NCBI GenBank assembly: GCA_016716365.1
Contig: JADJWM010000017.1
Span: forward strand, 682,001-746,000
Direction: 5' to 3'
Origin: Chloracidobacterium sp.
GTDB lineage: Bacteria; Acidobacteriota; Blastocatellia; Pyrinomonadales; Pyrinomonadaceae
Length of the DNA: 64,000 bases
Shown: piece after piece, positions 49,962-59,874 of the stretch
How positions within the stretch are numbered: position 1 is the first letter of the stretch
How the letters are laid out: the number at the start of each line of letters is the position of its first letter
Position numbers and translations under genes: made by a program
The notes under the pieces: model-generated
Told to the model about the DNA's origin: nothing
What the model saw: only the letters and a program-made list of their open reading frames with translations
Databases searched by the model: none

Positions 49962-50396
49962 TCACGAGGTGTGATCGTGGATGATCCGCCAGCCTTCCTT
50001 GAACCGTCGAAAGATGAGTGTGAACTTGCCCTTTGGGTTGTCAGACTCGCGTTTCAGCGACCAGCTTCCGACGACTACGCATATTTCGCGGGACAGTACG
50101 TTGATCTCGAGGTCGGTAAATGAAAGCGTCCCCATCGCGGCCTTGGAATTGTACGTCTTCTTATAGTTGTCCAGCGTCGCTTGCCAGCCTTTTGTTACCT
50201 TATCGCCCGAAGCGAAAACAAGGTCGGGCGAATTCCAGTATCCCGACATAAAGCCGTCCACGTCTCCGCGATTCCAATCCTGGGACTGTCGGGTCAGAAC
50301 GGCCAGAACCTCGACTTCGATCTGCGCTTTTTGAGAGTTGGATTGGGCAAAGCTGACCGAGGCGGCGACGAGAATAATAATGATCGCAAGTTTCAT
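49962..50396 (-). CDS. Secreted NTF2-like (DUF4440/SnoaL-type) protein
   Basis: Starting at the ATG at 50396 (144 residues) gives a signal peptide (MKLAIIIILVAASVSFA). The mature domain has QSQDWNRGDVDGFMSGYWNSP and FRRFKEGWRIIHDHTS, each split here for description, the typical NTF2/DUF4440 fold ends. Many such small secreted proteins bind small ligands; no catalytic residues are clear. A GCAAAGTCGC-type repeat lies just upstream of the start. Confidence 0.78.
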   Translation of the reverse strand: MKLAIIIILVAASVSFAQSNSQKAQIEVEVLAVLTRQSQDWNRGDVDGFMSGYWNSPDLVFASGDKVTKGWQATLDNYKKTYNSKAAMGTLSFTDLEINVLSREICVVVGSWSLKRESDNPKGKFTLIFRRFKEGWRIIHDHTS

Positions 50397-50509
50397 AGGA
50401 AGAGTTTCACGCAAAGTCGCGAACGACGCAAAACCGAACCGGATCGAAGATCAAAAAGAAAGGCCGGACCAAGACGGCCCGGCCGGTCGGTCTATTTTTG
50501 AACAGACGC

Positions 50510-51199
50510 TCAGTTGGTTGCCCGTGCAGCATCGTACTTCGCCTGGGCCGCAACCTGTTCTTTTTGCTTATCGGTCAACACTATGCCCATTTTTTCGAGG
50601 GTGGCGGCGTTCAGTGTTTTCGTAACCTTAAGTCCGTTCGCTTCCTGGTACTTGCTCAGGCCGTCGCGAGTTATGTCGTCGAGTTTGCCTTCTTCACCGC
50701 CGGTCAACATCTTGCCGTCGCGAAGTATTTTCTGTGCGGCGCTGATCTGGTCCTTGTTGGCTCTGAACGGAGCCGGTCGCTTCGGGCCGGTGGACGAGGC
50801 GGTCGACGTCTTGGCCGGTTTCTTTTCCTCTTCTGCAGAGGCGAAAGAGTTCGGGTCGACCGGGATCGCTTTCTGGGTTTCGGTCAGCTCGATGCCCATT
50901 TTCTCAAGCGTCGCCCGGTTTAGGGTTCCGGTCTTCTTCAGGCCGTTGCTGCCCTGCCATGACTTGATCGCGTCGCGGCTTGCCTTATCAAGCTTGCCGG
51001 TCGATTCGCCCGTATAGAGGCTGGCACTTTTAAGCTTCGTTTGGACTTGGCCGATCTGGTCCTTGGTCGGACGGAAAACAGGGGTTTTCGTCTTCTTTTC
51101 CGATGTCGAGGCCGAGGCCGCGGGCCCCGTATCCTGGGCGATAGCGGCGGTAGCGGCGATAAGCAGAACAGATATACCTAGTGCGAGTCTTTTCAGCAT
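50510..51199 (-). CDS. Secreted protein with two peptidoglycan-binding-like repeats
   Basis: The 229-residue protein has a signal peptide (LALGISVLLIAATAAIA) and two similar helical repeats, about 42-105 and 145-208. Each has the pattern TKDQIGQVQ or NKDQISAAQ, then a GKLD...R motif and a conserved GLK-TLNAATLEKMGI ending (written here in shortened form). They resemble PG_binding_1 domains. A Lys/Thr/Ala-rich linker joins them. It presumably binds the cell wall. It is a single gene. Confidence 0.75.
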   Translation of the reverse strand: MLKRLALGISVLLIAATAAIAQDTGPAASASTSEKKTKTPVFRPTKDQIGQVQTKLKSASLYTGESTGKLDKASRDAIKSWQGSNGLKKTGTLNRATLEKMGIELTETQKAIPVDPNSFASAEEEKKPAKTSTASSTGPKRPAPFRANKDQISAAQKILRDGKMLTGGEEGKLDDITRDGLSKYQEANGLKVTKTLNAATLEKMGIVLTDKQKEQVAAQAKYDAARATN

Positions 51200-51376
51200 A
51201 TTTTTTTAGTCTCCGTTCCTGAAAGATGTAGCCGACCGTCACCTTTGGAAAGACACCTCCTCCCCGGGAAGTATCAGATGGGATCGGGCTAATGGAATTT
51301 GTGCCAATGAGTATCGGCCTATTCCTGTTTCAAGTCAAGGCGTATAATCGGTAGTTCAGATTCACCGTATCAGCAT

Positions 51377-52414
<1,038 letters not shown>

Positions 52415-52437
52415 CGGCCGATGGAGCGACTTGACAT

Positions 52438-52467
52438 TTGCTGAATGAACATTCATTCAGTTATAAT
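52438..52467 (+). promoter_or_regulatory. Promoter with FadR(TetR)-like operator upstream of the fadN-type gene
   Basis: CTGAATGAACATTCATTCAG (52441-52460) is a 9-2-9 near-palindrome. It overlaps the end of a weak -35 (TTGCTG, 52438-52443) and fills the spacer before a perfect -10 TATAAT (52462-52467, 18-bp spacer). It matches the published Bacillus FadR consensus TGAATGAMTANTCATTCA in all but one position. The identical 20 bp also sits in the promoter of the acyl-CoA dehydrogenase gene. Repression by promoter occlusion, relieved by long-chain acyl-CoA, is the likely mode. Confidence 0.8.
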
Positions 52468-52513
52468 TCCGTCACATTAATAACGAAGAATCGATCAGAG
52501 GACAAACCGAATT

Positions 52514-54982
52514 ATGAGTAACATTGGCGAAGCAGCGGCACGTGACGAGAAGGGTTCCGGAGGGCAGGCGGCGACGATGACGGTTCGAAAGGCGGTCGTT
52601 CTGGGCGCGGGGACGATGGGGGCGGCCATTGCCGCGCATTTGTCGAACGCGGGAATTCCGACCCTGCTTCTTGATATCGCACCGCGCGAATTGACCCCGG
52701 ATGAAGAGGCGAAAGGATTGACGCTTGAATCGCCGCAGGTGCGAAATCGGATCGTCTCGCAATTATTCGAGGCTTCCAAAAAGATGAAGCCGGCTCCGTT
52801 CATGCTTGGCAAAAATGCCAACCTGATCTCGATCGGCAATTTCGCGGACGACATGCCGAAGTTGAAGGATTGCGACCTCGTGATCGAGGCCGTGGTTGAA
52901 AATCTCGAGATCAAGCACAAGTTGTTCGCCGAGGTGGAAAAGCATCGAAGCCCCGGTTCAGTGGTCGCGACCAACACAAGCGGCATACCCGTCGATTCCA
53001 TTGCCGAACCATTTTCGGACGATTTCAAATCGCATTTCCTGGGGGTTCACTTCTTCAACCCGCCCCGTTATATGAAGCTGGTCGAGGTGATCCCGGGGTC
53101 GAAGACCGACGGCGAGATCGCCTGCAAGATGTCCGGCTTTCTAGATCGGAGACTTGGAAAAGGGGTCGTGCCGGCAAAGGACCGGCCAAACTTTATCGCG
53201 AACCGAATCGGCGTTTTCGGGATGATGGCCACGATACACGAAATGATCGCGATGGGATTTACGCCCACCGAAGTGGACCAGATGACCGGCAAGGCGATCG
53301 GCCACGCTTCGTCGGCTACCTTTAGGACCTCCGACCTGGTCGGCCTGGACGTGACTGCTCATGTAACCAATAACTTGTATCCGGCCGTTCCCGACGATGA
53401 GGACCGCGAGGTCTTTAAGATCCCTGAATTGATCCAAACGGTGCTCGACAAAAAGCTTCTCGGCGACAAGACGAAAGGCGGATTCTTCAAGAAGTCCACC
53501 GATGCCGATGGCAAGCGCGTGATCCTCGAACTCGACCTGAACACCTTCGAATACAAGCCGCAGGAAAAGACGAAATTCGCTTCGCTCGATGCGGCGAAAG
53601 GGATCGAGGACATCCCGTCCCGCGTCAAAAAGCTCGTTTGGGGCGACGACCGGGTCGGCGAGTTCCTTTGGAAGACGTCTTCACGCGTTTCGCGCTATGC
53701 GGCGAACCGGATCCCTGAAATAGCCGACACCATCGTCGAGATCGACAACGCCATCAAGTGGGGTTTCGGCTGGGAGATCGGTGTTTTCGAGGCCTGGGAC
53801 GCGATCGGCGTCGCCGAATCGGTCGAGCGGATGCGGAAAGAAGGCCAGGCCGTGCCCGAGAATGTTGAGAAGATGCTTGCATCGGGTGCCGAGACCTTCT
53901 ACAGATCCGAGAACGGCGAACGCTTTTACTATGACCTGGTCGGAGGCGGCTACAAGCCGATACCCGAGCGGCAGGGCGTCATACTTTTGAAGTCGGTGAA
54001 GGACCGCACCGGTGTTATCAAGTCGAATCCGGGAGCTTCCCTCATCGATATCGGCGACGGCGTGGCCTGTCTCGAGTTTCACTCGAAGATGAACTCGATC
54101 GGCGGCGACACCATTCAGATGATCAACTTCTCGCTTGACGAGGTCGAGAAGAATTTCAAAGGACTTGTCGTCGGCAACCAGGGCGGAAATTTCTCGGCTG
54201 GTGCGAATATCATGATGCTCCTGCTGGCTGCCCAGGAAGAAGAATGGGACGACATCAACATGATCGTCCACGCCCTGCAGCAGGCGGTGATGCGGATGCG
54301 GTATTCGCCGAAGCCGGTGGTCACGGCACCCTACGGGCTGACGCTCGGGGGCGGGTGCGAGATCGCCATCCACGGAAATCTCGTTCAGGCCGCGGCCGAA
54401 ACATACATCGGCCTGGTCGAGGTCGGCGTCGGGCTGATCCCGGCCGGCGGCGGCACTAAGGAAATGACGATGCGGGCGATGGACCAGGCGGCCGCCGCAC
54501 CGGACGCCGATCCACTGAGTTTCCTGAAGAAGACCTTTGAGATGATCGGGATGGGCAAGGTTGCGACCTCGGCCCAGGAAGGCCGTTCGTGGGGCTTCCT
54601 TCGCGATGTGGATTCGATCTCGATGAACGGTGACCGCCTTATCGGCGACGCAAAACAGAAGGTGTTGAACCTGGACGTCGGCGGCTTTGTGGCCCCGACG
54701 CCGCGCACCGACGTTCTTGTGATGGGCGAACCGGCCGAGGCCGCGATGAAACTGGCCCTCCACATGATGAAACAGGGCGGATTCATTTCCGAACACGACC
54801 AACTGATCGGGACCAAGCTTGCGCACGTCATGAGCGGCGGGTCTATCAACCACTCAACCACCGTATCTGAGCAATACCTGCTCGACCTGGAACGCGAGGC
54901 GTTCATCTCGCTTTGCGGCGAAAGGAAAACGCAGGAACGGCTGGCGGCGATGCTGAAAACCGGAAAACCGCTGAGGAACTGA
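52514..54982 (+). CDS. fadN: FadN-type 3-hydroxyacyl-CoA dehydrogenase / enoyl-CoA hydratase
   Basis: The 822-residue protein has the dehydrogenase first (NAD motif VVLGAGTMGAAIAAHLSNAG, about 28-47, and the GVHFFNPP region), then a 3HCDH C-terminal domain, then a crotonase-like domain (GNQGGNFSAGANI and APYGLTLGGGCEIAI, about 555-620). This order is that of Bacillus FadN rather than E. coli FadB. It oxidises 3-hydroxyacyl-CoA in beta-oxidation. The N-terminal 22 residues before MTVRKAVVLG are not conserved, so an internal start at 52580 is possible. It is first in a plus-strand operon and has its own FadR-like operator. Confidence 0.93.
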   Translation: MSNIGEAAARDEKGSGGQAATMTVRKAVVLGAGTMGAAIAAHLSNAGIPTLLLDIAPRELTPDEEAKGLTLESPQVRNRIVSQLFEASKKMKPAPFMLGKNANLISIGNFADDMPKLKDCDLVIEAVVENLEIKHKLFAEVEKHRSPGSVVATNTSGIPVDSIAEPFSDDFKSHFLGVHFFNPPRYMKLVEVIPGSKTDGEIACKMSGFLDRRLGKGVVPAKDRPNFIANRIGVFGMMATIHEMIAMGFTPTEVDQMTGKAIGHASSATFRTSDLVGLDVTAHVTNNLYPAVPDDEDREVFKIPELIQTVLDKKLLGDKTKGGFFKKSTDADGKRVILELDLNTFEYKPQEKTKFASLDAAKGIEDIPSRVKKLVWGDDRVGEFLWKTSSRVSRYAANRIPEIADTIVEIDNAIKWGFGWEIGVFEAWDAIGVAESVERMRKEGQAVPENVEKMLASGAETFYRSENGERFYYDLVGGGYKPIPERQGVILLKSVKDRTGVIKSNPGASLIDIGDGVACLEFHSKMNSIGGDTIQMINFSLDEVEKNFKGLVVGNQGGNFSAGANIMMLLLAAQEEEWDDINMIVHALQQAVMRMRYSPKPVVTAPYGLTLGGGCEIAIHGNLVQAAAETYIGLVEVGVGLIPAGGGTKEMTMRAMDQAAAAPDADPLSFLKKTFEMIGMGKVATSAQEGRSWGFLRDVDSISMNGDRLIGDAKQKVLNLDVGGFVAPTPRTDVLVMGEPAEAAMKLALHMMKQGGFISEHDQLIGTKLAHVMSGGSINHSTTVSEQYLLDLEREAFISLCGERKTQERLAAMLKTGKPLRN

Positions 54983-55782
54983 TGCAGGAAGCGCAGATCG
55001 AAAACAAGATCACGACCGAAAAGCGTGGACATGTCCTGCTGATGGGGCTGAACCGACCGGCCAAACGCAACGCATTTGATACCGAGATGCTGGATCAGCT
55101 CGCCGAGGCCTATACGCGGCTTGAAGATGACGAAGATATCCGCTGCGGCGTTCTTTTCGCGGAGGGCGAAATGTTCACTGCCGGATTGGACCTGGCGAAG
55201 GTTGGGCCGAAGGTGGTTGAAAGCGGGAACATAAACTATCCGGTCGGTTCGGTCGACCCACTTGGCGTTGGCGGCGGCCGCGACCGTACGAAGCCGCTTG
55301 TCGTGGCAGTACAAGGTAAATGCCTGACGATCGGCATCGAGCTGATGCTGGCGGCCGATATTCGCATCGCGTCGGAAAACGCGACGTTTGCGCAGATAGA
55401 GATAAAGCGCGGCATCTTCCCTTTCGGCGGGGCGACGCTTCGACTGCCGCAGGTCGCCGGATGGGGAAACGCGATGCGGTGGCTTCTGACCGGGGACGAG
55501 TTTGACGCGGCCGAAGCCTTGCGGATCGGGCTGGTTCAGGAAGTAACTCCGAACGGCGAACAATTGGATCGTGCGGTCGAAATTGCCGAAACGGTCGCCC
55601 GGCAGGCTCCGCTCGGTGTGCGGGCCACGATCGTCTCGGCACGGCAGGCGCTCAATGAAGGCTTTGATAAGGCAGTCGAATCGCTGACGCCGCAGATCCT
55701 TGAGCTTTTCGGCACCGAGGATGCCAAAGAAGGCGTTGCTTCCTTCACCGAGCGACGTGACGGTAATTTTACGGGACGGTGA
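54982..55782 (+). CDS. Enoyl-CoA hydratase / isomerase (crotonase family)
   Basis: The ATG at 54982 (266 residues) overlaps the upstream stop by one base (TGATG), indicating translational coupling. A frame extending to 54913 only covers the end of the upstream gene. Crotonase motifs are present: LNRPAKRNAFDTEM, MFTAGLDLAKV for the oxyanion hole, and GKCLTIGIELMLAADIRIA. It hydrates trans-2-enoyl-CoA, supplementing the C-terminal domain of the preceding protein. Confidence 0.9.
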   Translation: MQEAQIENKITTEKRGHVLLMGLNRPAKRNAFDTEMLDQLAEAYTRLEDDEDIRCGVLFAEGEMFTAGLDLAKVGPKVVESGNINYPVGSVDPLGVGGGRDRTKPLVVAVQGKCLTIGIELMLAADIRIASENATFAQIEIKRGIFPFGGATLRLPQVAGWGNAMRWLLTGDEFDAAEALRIGLVQEVTPNGEQLDRAVEIAETVARQAPLGVRATIVSARQALNEGFDKAVESLTPQILELFGTEDAKEGVASFTERRDGNFTGR

Positions 55783-56342
55783 TGAGTGAAGCGGTCGAAA
55801 ATGCAAAGCGTGAGCTCGCGTCGGTTGCGGACGAGGCGAAGGCGGCCTTCGGCCCGCTTTCGCCCGAGCAGCTCAACTGGAAGCCCGCTGAAAAGAGCTG
55901 GAGCATCGCCCAGTGTTTCGACCATTTGATAACCACGCACAGCTTATACATCCCGTTGTTTGAACGTCTGGCCGCTGGCGATCACAAACCGGGTATTTTT
56001 GAAAAGGTCTCGCCGTTCAGCGGTTTTTTCGGCCGGTTCCTGATCAAGTCGATGCGGCCGGAGAACACGAAGAAGATGAAGACTACCGCCAAAGCGGAAC
56101 CGTCGAAGAGCGAGATCGGGGGCGACATAATCGAACGGTTCGCCGAACATCAGGGCCAGGTCATCGAATTGATCGAACGCATCCCGGACGGCACGGATCC
56201 TGCGAAGGCGATCATCACTTCGCCGCTATTGAGCATCGTTACCTACAGCCTCGCGGACACCTACACGATCTTGTCCGTGCATTGCCAGAGGCACCTGGGC
56301 CAGGCGAAACGCGTGATGGAGGCCGACGGGTATCCGATCTAA
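55782..56342 (+). CDS. DinB/YfiT-like metalloenzyme-fold protein
   Basis: The 186-residue protein starts at an ATG that overlaps the previous stop (TGATG); a GTG one codon earlier is also possible. It has the DinB helical bundle with ligand-like histidines in SIAQCFDHLITTH and near SVHCQRHLGQAKRVM. DinB proteins are a superfamily of thiol transferases and unknown enzymes. The substrate is unknown. Two GC-rich hairpins follow the gene at 56349-56382. Confidence 0.78.
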   Translation: MSEAVENAKRELASVADEAKAAFGPLSPEQLNWKPAEKSWSIAQCFDHLITTHSLYIPLFERLAAGDHKPGIFEKVSPFSGFFGRFLIKSMRPENTKKMKTTAKAEPSKSEIGGDIIERFAEHQGQVIELIERIPDGTDPAKAIITSPLLSIVTYSLADTYTILSVHCQRHLGQAKRVMEADGYPI

Positions 56343-56348
56343 CGGAGC

Positions 56349-56382
56349 GCGGACGCCCCCGTCCGCACGCCGCCGTGCGGCG
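56349..56382. repeat. Two adjacent GC-rich hairpins between DinB and tag genes
   Basis: GCGGACG/CGTCCGC (56349-56366) and CGCCGC/GCGGCG (56368-56382) are back-to-back perfect hairpins. No T-tract follows, so this is not a typical terminator. They may be a dispersed palindromic repeat or an mRNA-stabilising element. Confidence 0.55.
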
Positions 56383-56459
56383 AAGTTTAGCGAGTTGACA
56401 ACGCGAAAGGCGAGTTTCTTGCTTCGCACTAACGGGAAAAAGAGCGTCCCCTTTCGATC

Positions 56460-57026
56460 ATGATGAAACGCTGCGGCTGGGCAACTAACGACCTGAATAT
56501 TCTGTATCACGACACCGAATGGGGCGTGCCGTTGCACGACGACCGCGGGCTGTTTGAATTTCTCATCCTGGAAGGCGCACAGGCCGGGTTGAGCTGGGAC
56601 ACGATCCTTCGCAAGCGGGAAAATTACCGCATGGCGTTCGATAATTTCGACCCGGCTAAGGTCGCGAAATATTCGGAAGCGAGACAGGCGAAGCTTTTGC
56701 AGAACGAAGGCATCATCCGCAACCGCTTGAAAGTTGCTTCGGCCGTGGCTAATGCGAAGGCATTCTTGAAAGTGCAGAAGGAGCTCGGCTCGTTCGACGT
56801 GTATGTGTGGGGCTTCGTAGGCGGGAAACCGATCGACGGGAAGCGAAAACTGATGGGCGAGGTGCCTGCCAAAACCGAGGTTTCCGATGCGTTGTCCAAG
56901 GACCTGCGAAAACGAGGATTCAACTTCGTGGGCTCGACGATAATGTACGCGTTCATGCAGGCGACCGGGATGGTCAACGATCATTTGACGAGTTGCTTCC
57001 GGTATAAAGAGGTGGCCCGCGAATAA
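56460..57026 (+). CDS. tag: DNA-3-methyladenine glycosylase I (Tag)
   Basis: The 188-residue protein carries the Tag zinc ligands as Cys5, His17, His175 and Cys179 and the catalytic-pocket Glu38 (LILEGAQAGLSW), as in E. coli Tag. It removes 3-methyladenine from alkylated DNA. Its last codons (VARE-stop) lie in one arm of an inverted repeat (57015-57033), so the repeat reaches into the coding end. It is placed inside the fatty-acid gene run with no obvious functional link. Confidence 0.93.
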   Translation: MMKRCGWATNDLNILYHDTEWGVPLHDDRGLFEFLILEGAQAGLSWDTILRKRENYRMAFDNFDPAKVAKYSEARQAKLLQNEGIIRNRLKVASAVANAKAFLKVQKELGSFDVYVWGFVGGKPIDGKRKLMGEVPAKTEVSDALSKDLRKRGFNFVGSTIMYAFMQATGMVNDHLTSCFRYKEVARE

Positions 57027-57094
57027 CGCGAATTACCGCGAATCAGGAAGGGAAGGTTTCGAATTATTCGTGCTCATTCGCGTTATTCGCGGGC
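57015..57094. repeat. 80-bp inverted-repeat element between tag and ybaK
   Basis: The 19-bp arms GCCCGCGAATAACGCGAAT (57015-57033) and its exact reverse complement (57076-57094) flank about 40 bp that contains further CGCGAAT/ATTCG motifs. It resembles a diverged member of the ATTCGTG-type family at 31.4 and 37.6-38.0 kb. It contains the tag stop codon and ends 10 bp before the ybaK start. Confidence 0.8.
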
Positions 57095-57104
57095 AAAATT
57101 CTTA

Positions 57105-57584
57105 ATGGATCATCCGATAACACCGGCGGTCAGGTTTCTGAGGGAGAAGAAGGTCGAATTCGTCCCGCGGCTTTACGATTACGTCGAGAAGGGAGGGACG
57201 CGGGAGTCGGCGAGGCAGTTGGGTGTGGACGAGCACGCGGTGGTGAAGACGCTGGTCTTTGAAACTAATGAAAAGAAACCTTTGATCGTGCTGATGCACG
57301 GCGACCGCGAGGTTTCGGCGAAGGGGCTGGCGCGGCTGATCGGAGTGAAGTCGGTGGAACCGGCGACGCCGGAAAAAGCATCTAAGTTAACAGGATACCT
57401 GGTCGGCGGCACATCGCCTTTCGGAACGCGGACGGCGATGCCAGTTTATGTTGAGAAGAGCATATTGTCGCTCGACCGGATCTATATAAACGGCGGCAAG
57501 CGTGGGTTTTTGATCGAGATCGACCCGCGCGTGATCCCGGAAATTTTGCCGGCCGAAGAGGTTGAGGCGGCGATCGAAAAGTGA
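57105..57584 (+). CDS. ybaK: YbaK/EbsC-family aminoacyl-tRNA deacylase
   Basis: The 159-residue protein has the YbaK fold and conserved stretches KTLVFETNEKKPLIVLMHGD, GYLVGGTSPFGTRTAMPVYV and NGGKRGFLIEIDP. These proteins clear mischarged Cys-tRNA(Pro) in trans. The ATG at 57105 directly follows the inverted-repeat element. Its stop overlaps the GTG start of the SRPBCC gene by 4 bp. Confidence 0.9.
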   Translation: MDHPITPAVRFLREKKVEFVPRLYDYVEKGGTRESARQLGVDEHAVVKTLVFETNEKKPLIVLMHGDREVSAKGLARLIGVKSVEPATPEKASKLTGYLVGGTSPFGTRTAMPVYVEKSILSLDRIYINGGKRGFLIEIDPRVIPEILPAEEVEAAIEK

Positions 57585-58060
57585 AGAAGCAGCTTGAGAC
57601 CGAGATAGAGATAAACGCCCCGGCCGAGCGGGTGTGGAAGGTGCTGACGGATTTTCACGCTCATCCGATATGGAACCCGTTCATCAAGGAGCTTCGCGGC
57701 AAACCGGCGGTGGGCGAAAAGTTGCGGGTGTTCATTCAGCCGCCGGATGGGAAAGGGATGGTCTTCAAGCCGACCGTCCTGAAGGCGGACGAGAACCGCG
57801 AGCTGCGATGGCTGGGCAAGCTGTTCATCTCGGGCCTGTTCGACGGCGAGCATTATTTTCGCATCGAGCCGATCGACGAAAACCGCGTCAGGTTCATCCA
57901 CGGCGAGATCTTCAGCGGCCTGCGGTTCAATTCGAAAGATGCGAAGGTGTTCATCGATGTGCGGATATTGGTGGTGAAGAATCCGCGATTGTCAGAAGTG
58001 AGTGAAAGAATCGAAGGCGAGCAACGACGAAAAGGTCGGGATAAAGGAGGCGAAATTTGA
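57581..58060 (+). CDS. SRPBCC-domain (START/Bet v1-like) protein
   Basis: The 159-residue protein starts at a GTG that overlaps the ybaK stop. It has EINAPAERVWKVLTDF with IWNPFIKEL and later YFRIEPIDENRVRFIHGE, characteristic of SRPBCC polyketide-cyclase-like proteins that bind hydrophobic ligands. The expected C-terminal helix (usually GFEAMN-type) is replaced by a charged, Arg/Lys/Glu-rich stretch, so the tail may be altered. No alternative frame looks clearly better. Confidence 0.75.
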   Translation: MKKQLETEIEINAPAERVWKVLTDFHAHPIWNPFIKELRGKPAVGEKLRVFIQPPDGKGMVFKPTVLKADENRELRWLGKLFISGLFDGEHYFRIEPIDENRVRFIHGEIFSGLRFNSKDAKVFIDVRILVVKNPRLSEVSERIEGEQRRKGRDKGGEI

Positions 58061-58061
58061 G

Positions 58062-58631
58062 ATGAGACTGCTAGTTAAATCGCTGATTTGGCTCTGCCTT
58101 TCAATCCTTGCGCTTTCGTGTCAGACGCCGGAGCAATCAGTTGAACTGCCACGGTTAGTTGAGGAAAGACGCTTCGACCCGTCGCTCTTGAGCGATATCG
58201 GAAAGAACGCTTATGAAAAACTAGCGGCGATCGATCTTTTTGCGGTCGGAGGTATCGGTGAAGCTGGCGAAACCTCTCCCGGTGAACTTGCTCTTCGCGA
58301 TTTAGCTCATGAAAAAGAGGCGGTAGCCGCGTTGCGTCAGTTAGTTACTGAATCTACTCCGGAAGGTGGCCTGTACGCTCTACTGGGTTTGAAGCTGCTC
58401 AGGTGTGACTGTTTCGAGGTGGAGCATGCTCGTTTCGCCGGTCTTCCGGATCGCGAGTCGCAAATTGATACGGGCGGGCTTCAAATGAAAAAGGGTGAAA
58501 TCCGCAGAATGGCTGGATGCGAAATCTATAGCGAAGATAGATTGAAAGTTGCTAAGGATATTGCTGAGGGGAACGACGAGATTATCAATTGGGCAATTAA
58601 GAAATGGCCCAATAACAACCAGAAACTATGA
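58062..58631 (+). CDS. Lipoprotein of unknown function
   Basis: Starting at the ATG at 58062 (189 residues) gives a lipoprotein signal with lipobox LALSC (MRLLVKSLIWLCLSILALSC). It is preceded by an AAAGGAGG ribosome site 11 bp upstream. The mature part is helical (KEAVAALRQLV, LLGLKLL) and acidic, with no known domain. It follows the SRPBCC gene closely, and its stop overlaps the thiolase start (ATGA). Confidence 0.65.
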   Translation: MRLLVKSLIWLCLSILALSCQTPEQSVELPRLVEERRFDPSLLSDIGKNAYEKLAAIDLFAVGGIGEAGETSPGELALRDLAHEKEAVAALRQLVTESTPEGGLYALLGLKLLRCDCFEVEHARFAGLPDRESQIDTGGLQMKKGEIRRMAGCEIYSEDRLKVAKDIAEGNDEIINWAIKKWPNNNQKL

Positions 58632-59809
58632 AAGAAGCAGTTATCGTATCGGCCGTGCGTACGGCTGTGGGGAAGGCGCCGAAGGGGACGCTGCGGAATA
58701 CGCGGCCGGATGATCTTGGGGCGGCGGCCATCATGGAAGCTGTGGATCGCGTCCCTGGGTTGGACAAGAGCCAGATCGAGGACGTGATCATGGGCTGTGC
58801 CTTTCCGGAGGCGGAGCAGGGAATGAACGTTGCCCGGACCGCTATGATCGCGGCGGGGCTGCCGGTCGAGACGAGCGCGATGACGGTGAACCGGTATTGC
58901 TCGTCGGGGCTGCAAACTATTGCTCTGGCGGCTGATCGGATCGCGACGGGCGGGGCGGATGTGATCGTGGCCGGTGGGCTTGAAACGATGTCGATGATCC
59001 CGATGGGCGGCAACGTCGTACGGCCGAACCCGTCGTTGGTCGATTCGTACCCCGACTACTACCTGAACATGGGCCTGACGGCGGAGAACCTCGCGAAAAA
59101 ATACGAGATCACCCGCGAGCAGGCTGACGAGTTTTCGTTCAACTCGCACCAGAAGGCTCTCGCCGCCATCAGGGAAGGCAAGTTCAAGGACGAGATCGTG
59201 CCGATGACCGTTCACGTCGATGAGTTCGACGAGAAAGGGCGGGTGCGTCGCAAGGAGGTCGTGTTCGAAACCGACGAAGGGCCGCGAGCGGATACTTCGC
59301 CCGAAGGGCTGGCAAAACTTAGGCCCGTGTTTCATGCGAAGGGCACCGTGACGGCCGGGAACGCTTCGCAGATGTCCGACGGCGCGGCGGCGGCCGTTGT
59401 GATGTCCGCGGACAAAGCAAAGGAACTTGGCTTGACGCCGCTTGCACGCTTCGTTTCGTTCGCGACCGCCGGCTGCCTGCCTGAGGAAATGGGCATCGGG
59501 CCGGTTTACGCTATCCCGAAGGCATTGAAGATGGCGGGCCTCACGCTCGACCAGATCGACGTGATCGAGTTGAACGAAGCCTTCGCCGCACAGGGCCTAT
59601 CGGTGATGAAGGTGCTCGAGATGAACCCCGCCAAGGTCAACGTCAACGGCGGCGCCGTCGCCCTCGGCCACCCGCTCGGCTGCACTGGAGCCAAACTGAC
59701 CGCGACGATCCTCCAAGAACTAAAACGCCGCAACGCCCGCTATGGCATGGTCACAATGTGTGTCGGCGGCGGCATGGGCGCGGCCGGGATCTTTGAGCGG
59801 ATCGATTAG
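58628..59809 (+). CDS. fadA: Acetyl-CoA C-acyltransferase (thiolase)
   Basis: The 393-residue thiolase carries the nucleophile Cys91 in RYCSSGLQTIA, NEAFAAQG, GGAVALGHPLGCTGA and a final CVGGGMGAAGIFE, all family signatures. It cleaves 3-ketoacyl-CoA with CoA to finish each beta-oxidation round. It overlaps the lipoprotein stop by 4 bp, so its expression probably depends on the operon promoter upstream of fadN. The Bacillus fadNAE order is kept in principle but is spread out here. Confidence 0.95.
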   Translation: MKEAVIVSAVRTAVGKAPKGTLRNTRPDDLGAAAIMEAVDRVPGLDKSQIEDVIMGCAFPEAEQGMNVARTAMIAAGLPVETSAMTVNRYCSSGLQTIALAADRIATGGADVIVAGGLETMSMIPMGGNVVRPNPSLVDSYPDYYLNMGLTAENLAKKYEITREQADEFSFNSHQKALAAIREGKFKDEIVPMTVHVDEFDEKGRVRRKEVVFETDEGPRADTSPEGLAKLRPVFHAKGTVTAGNASQMSDGAAAAVVMSADKAKELGLTPLARFVSFATAGCLPEEMGIGPVYAIPKALKMAGLTLDQIDVIELNEAFAAQGLSVMKVLEMNPAKVNVNGGAVALGHPLGCTGAKLTATILQELKRRNARYGMVTMCVGGGMGAAGIFERID

Positions 59810-59874
59810 GTAGCAGGTAAACAGAGACTGATTCGACGCTGATTCTTTTTGAACGATTTTGCGGAGTAATGCGA

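Noticed and set aside
52431..52436. TTGACA as the -35 of the fadN promoter
   Set aside because: It is 25 bp from TATAAT, too far for sigma-70. The weaker TTGCTG at 18 bp fits better.
53681..55806. Long minus-strand ORFs (390 and 473 codons) over the fadN/hydratase genes
   Set aside because: Antisense to clearly conserved beta-oxidation genes and without recognisable motifs.
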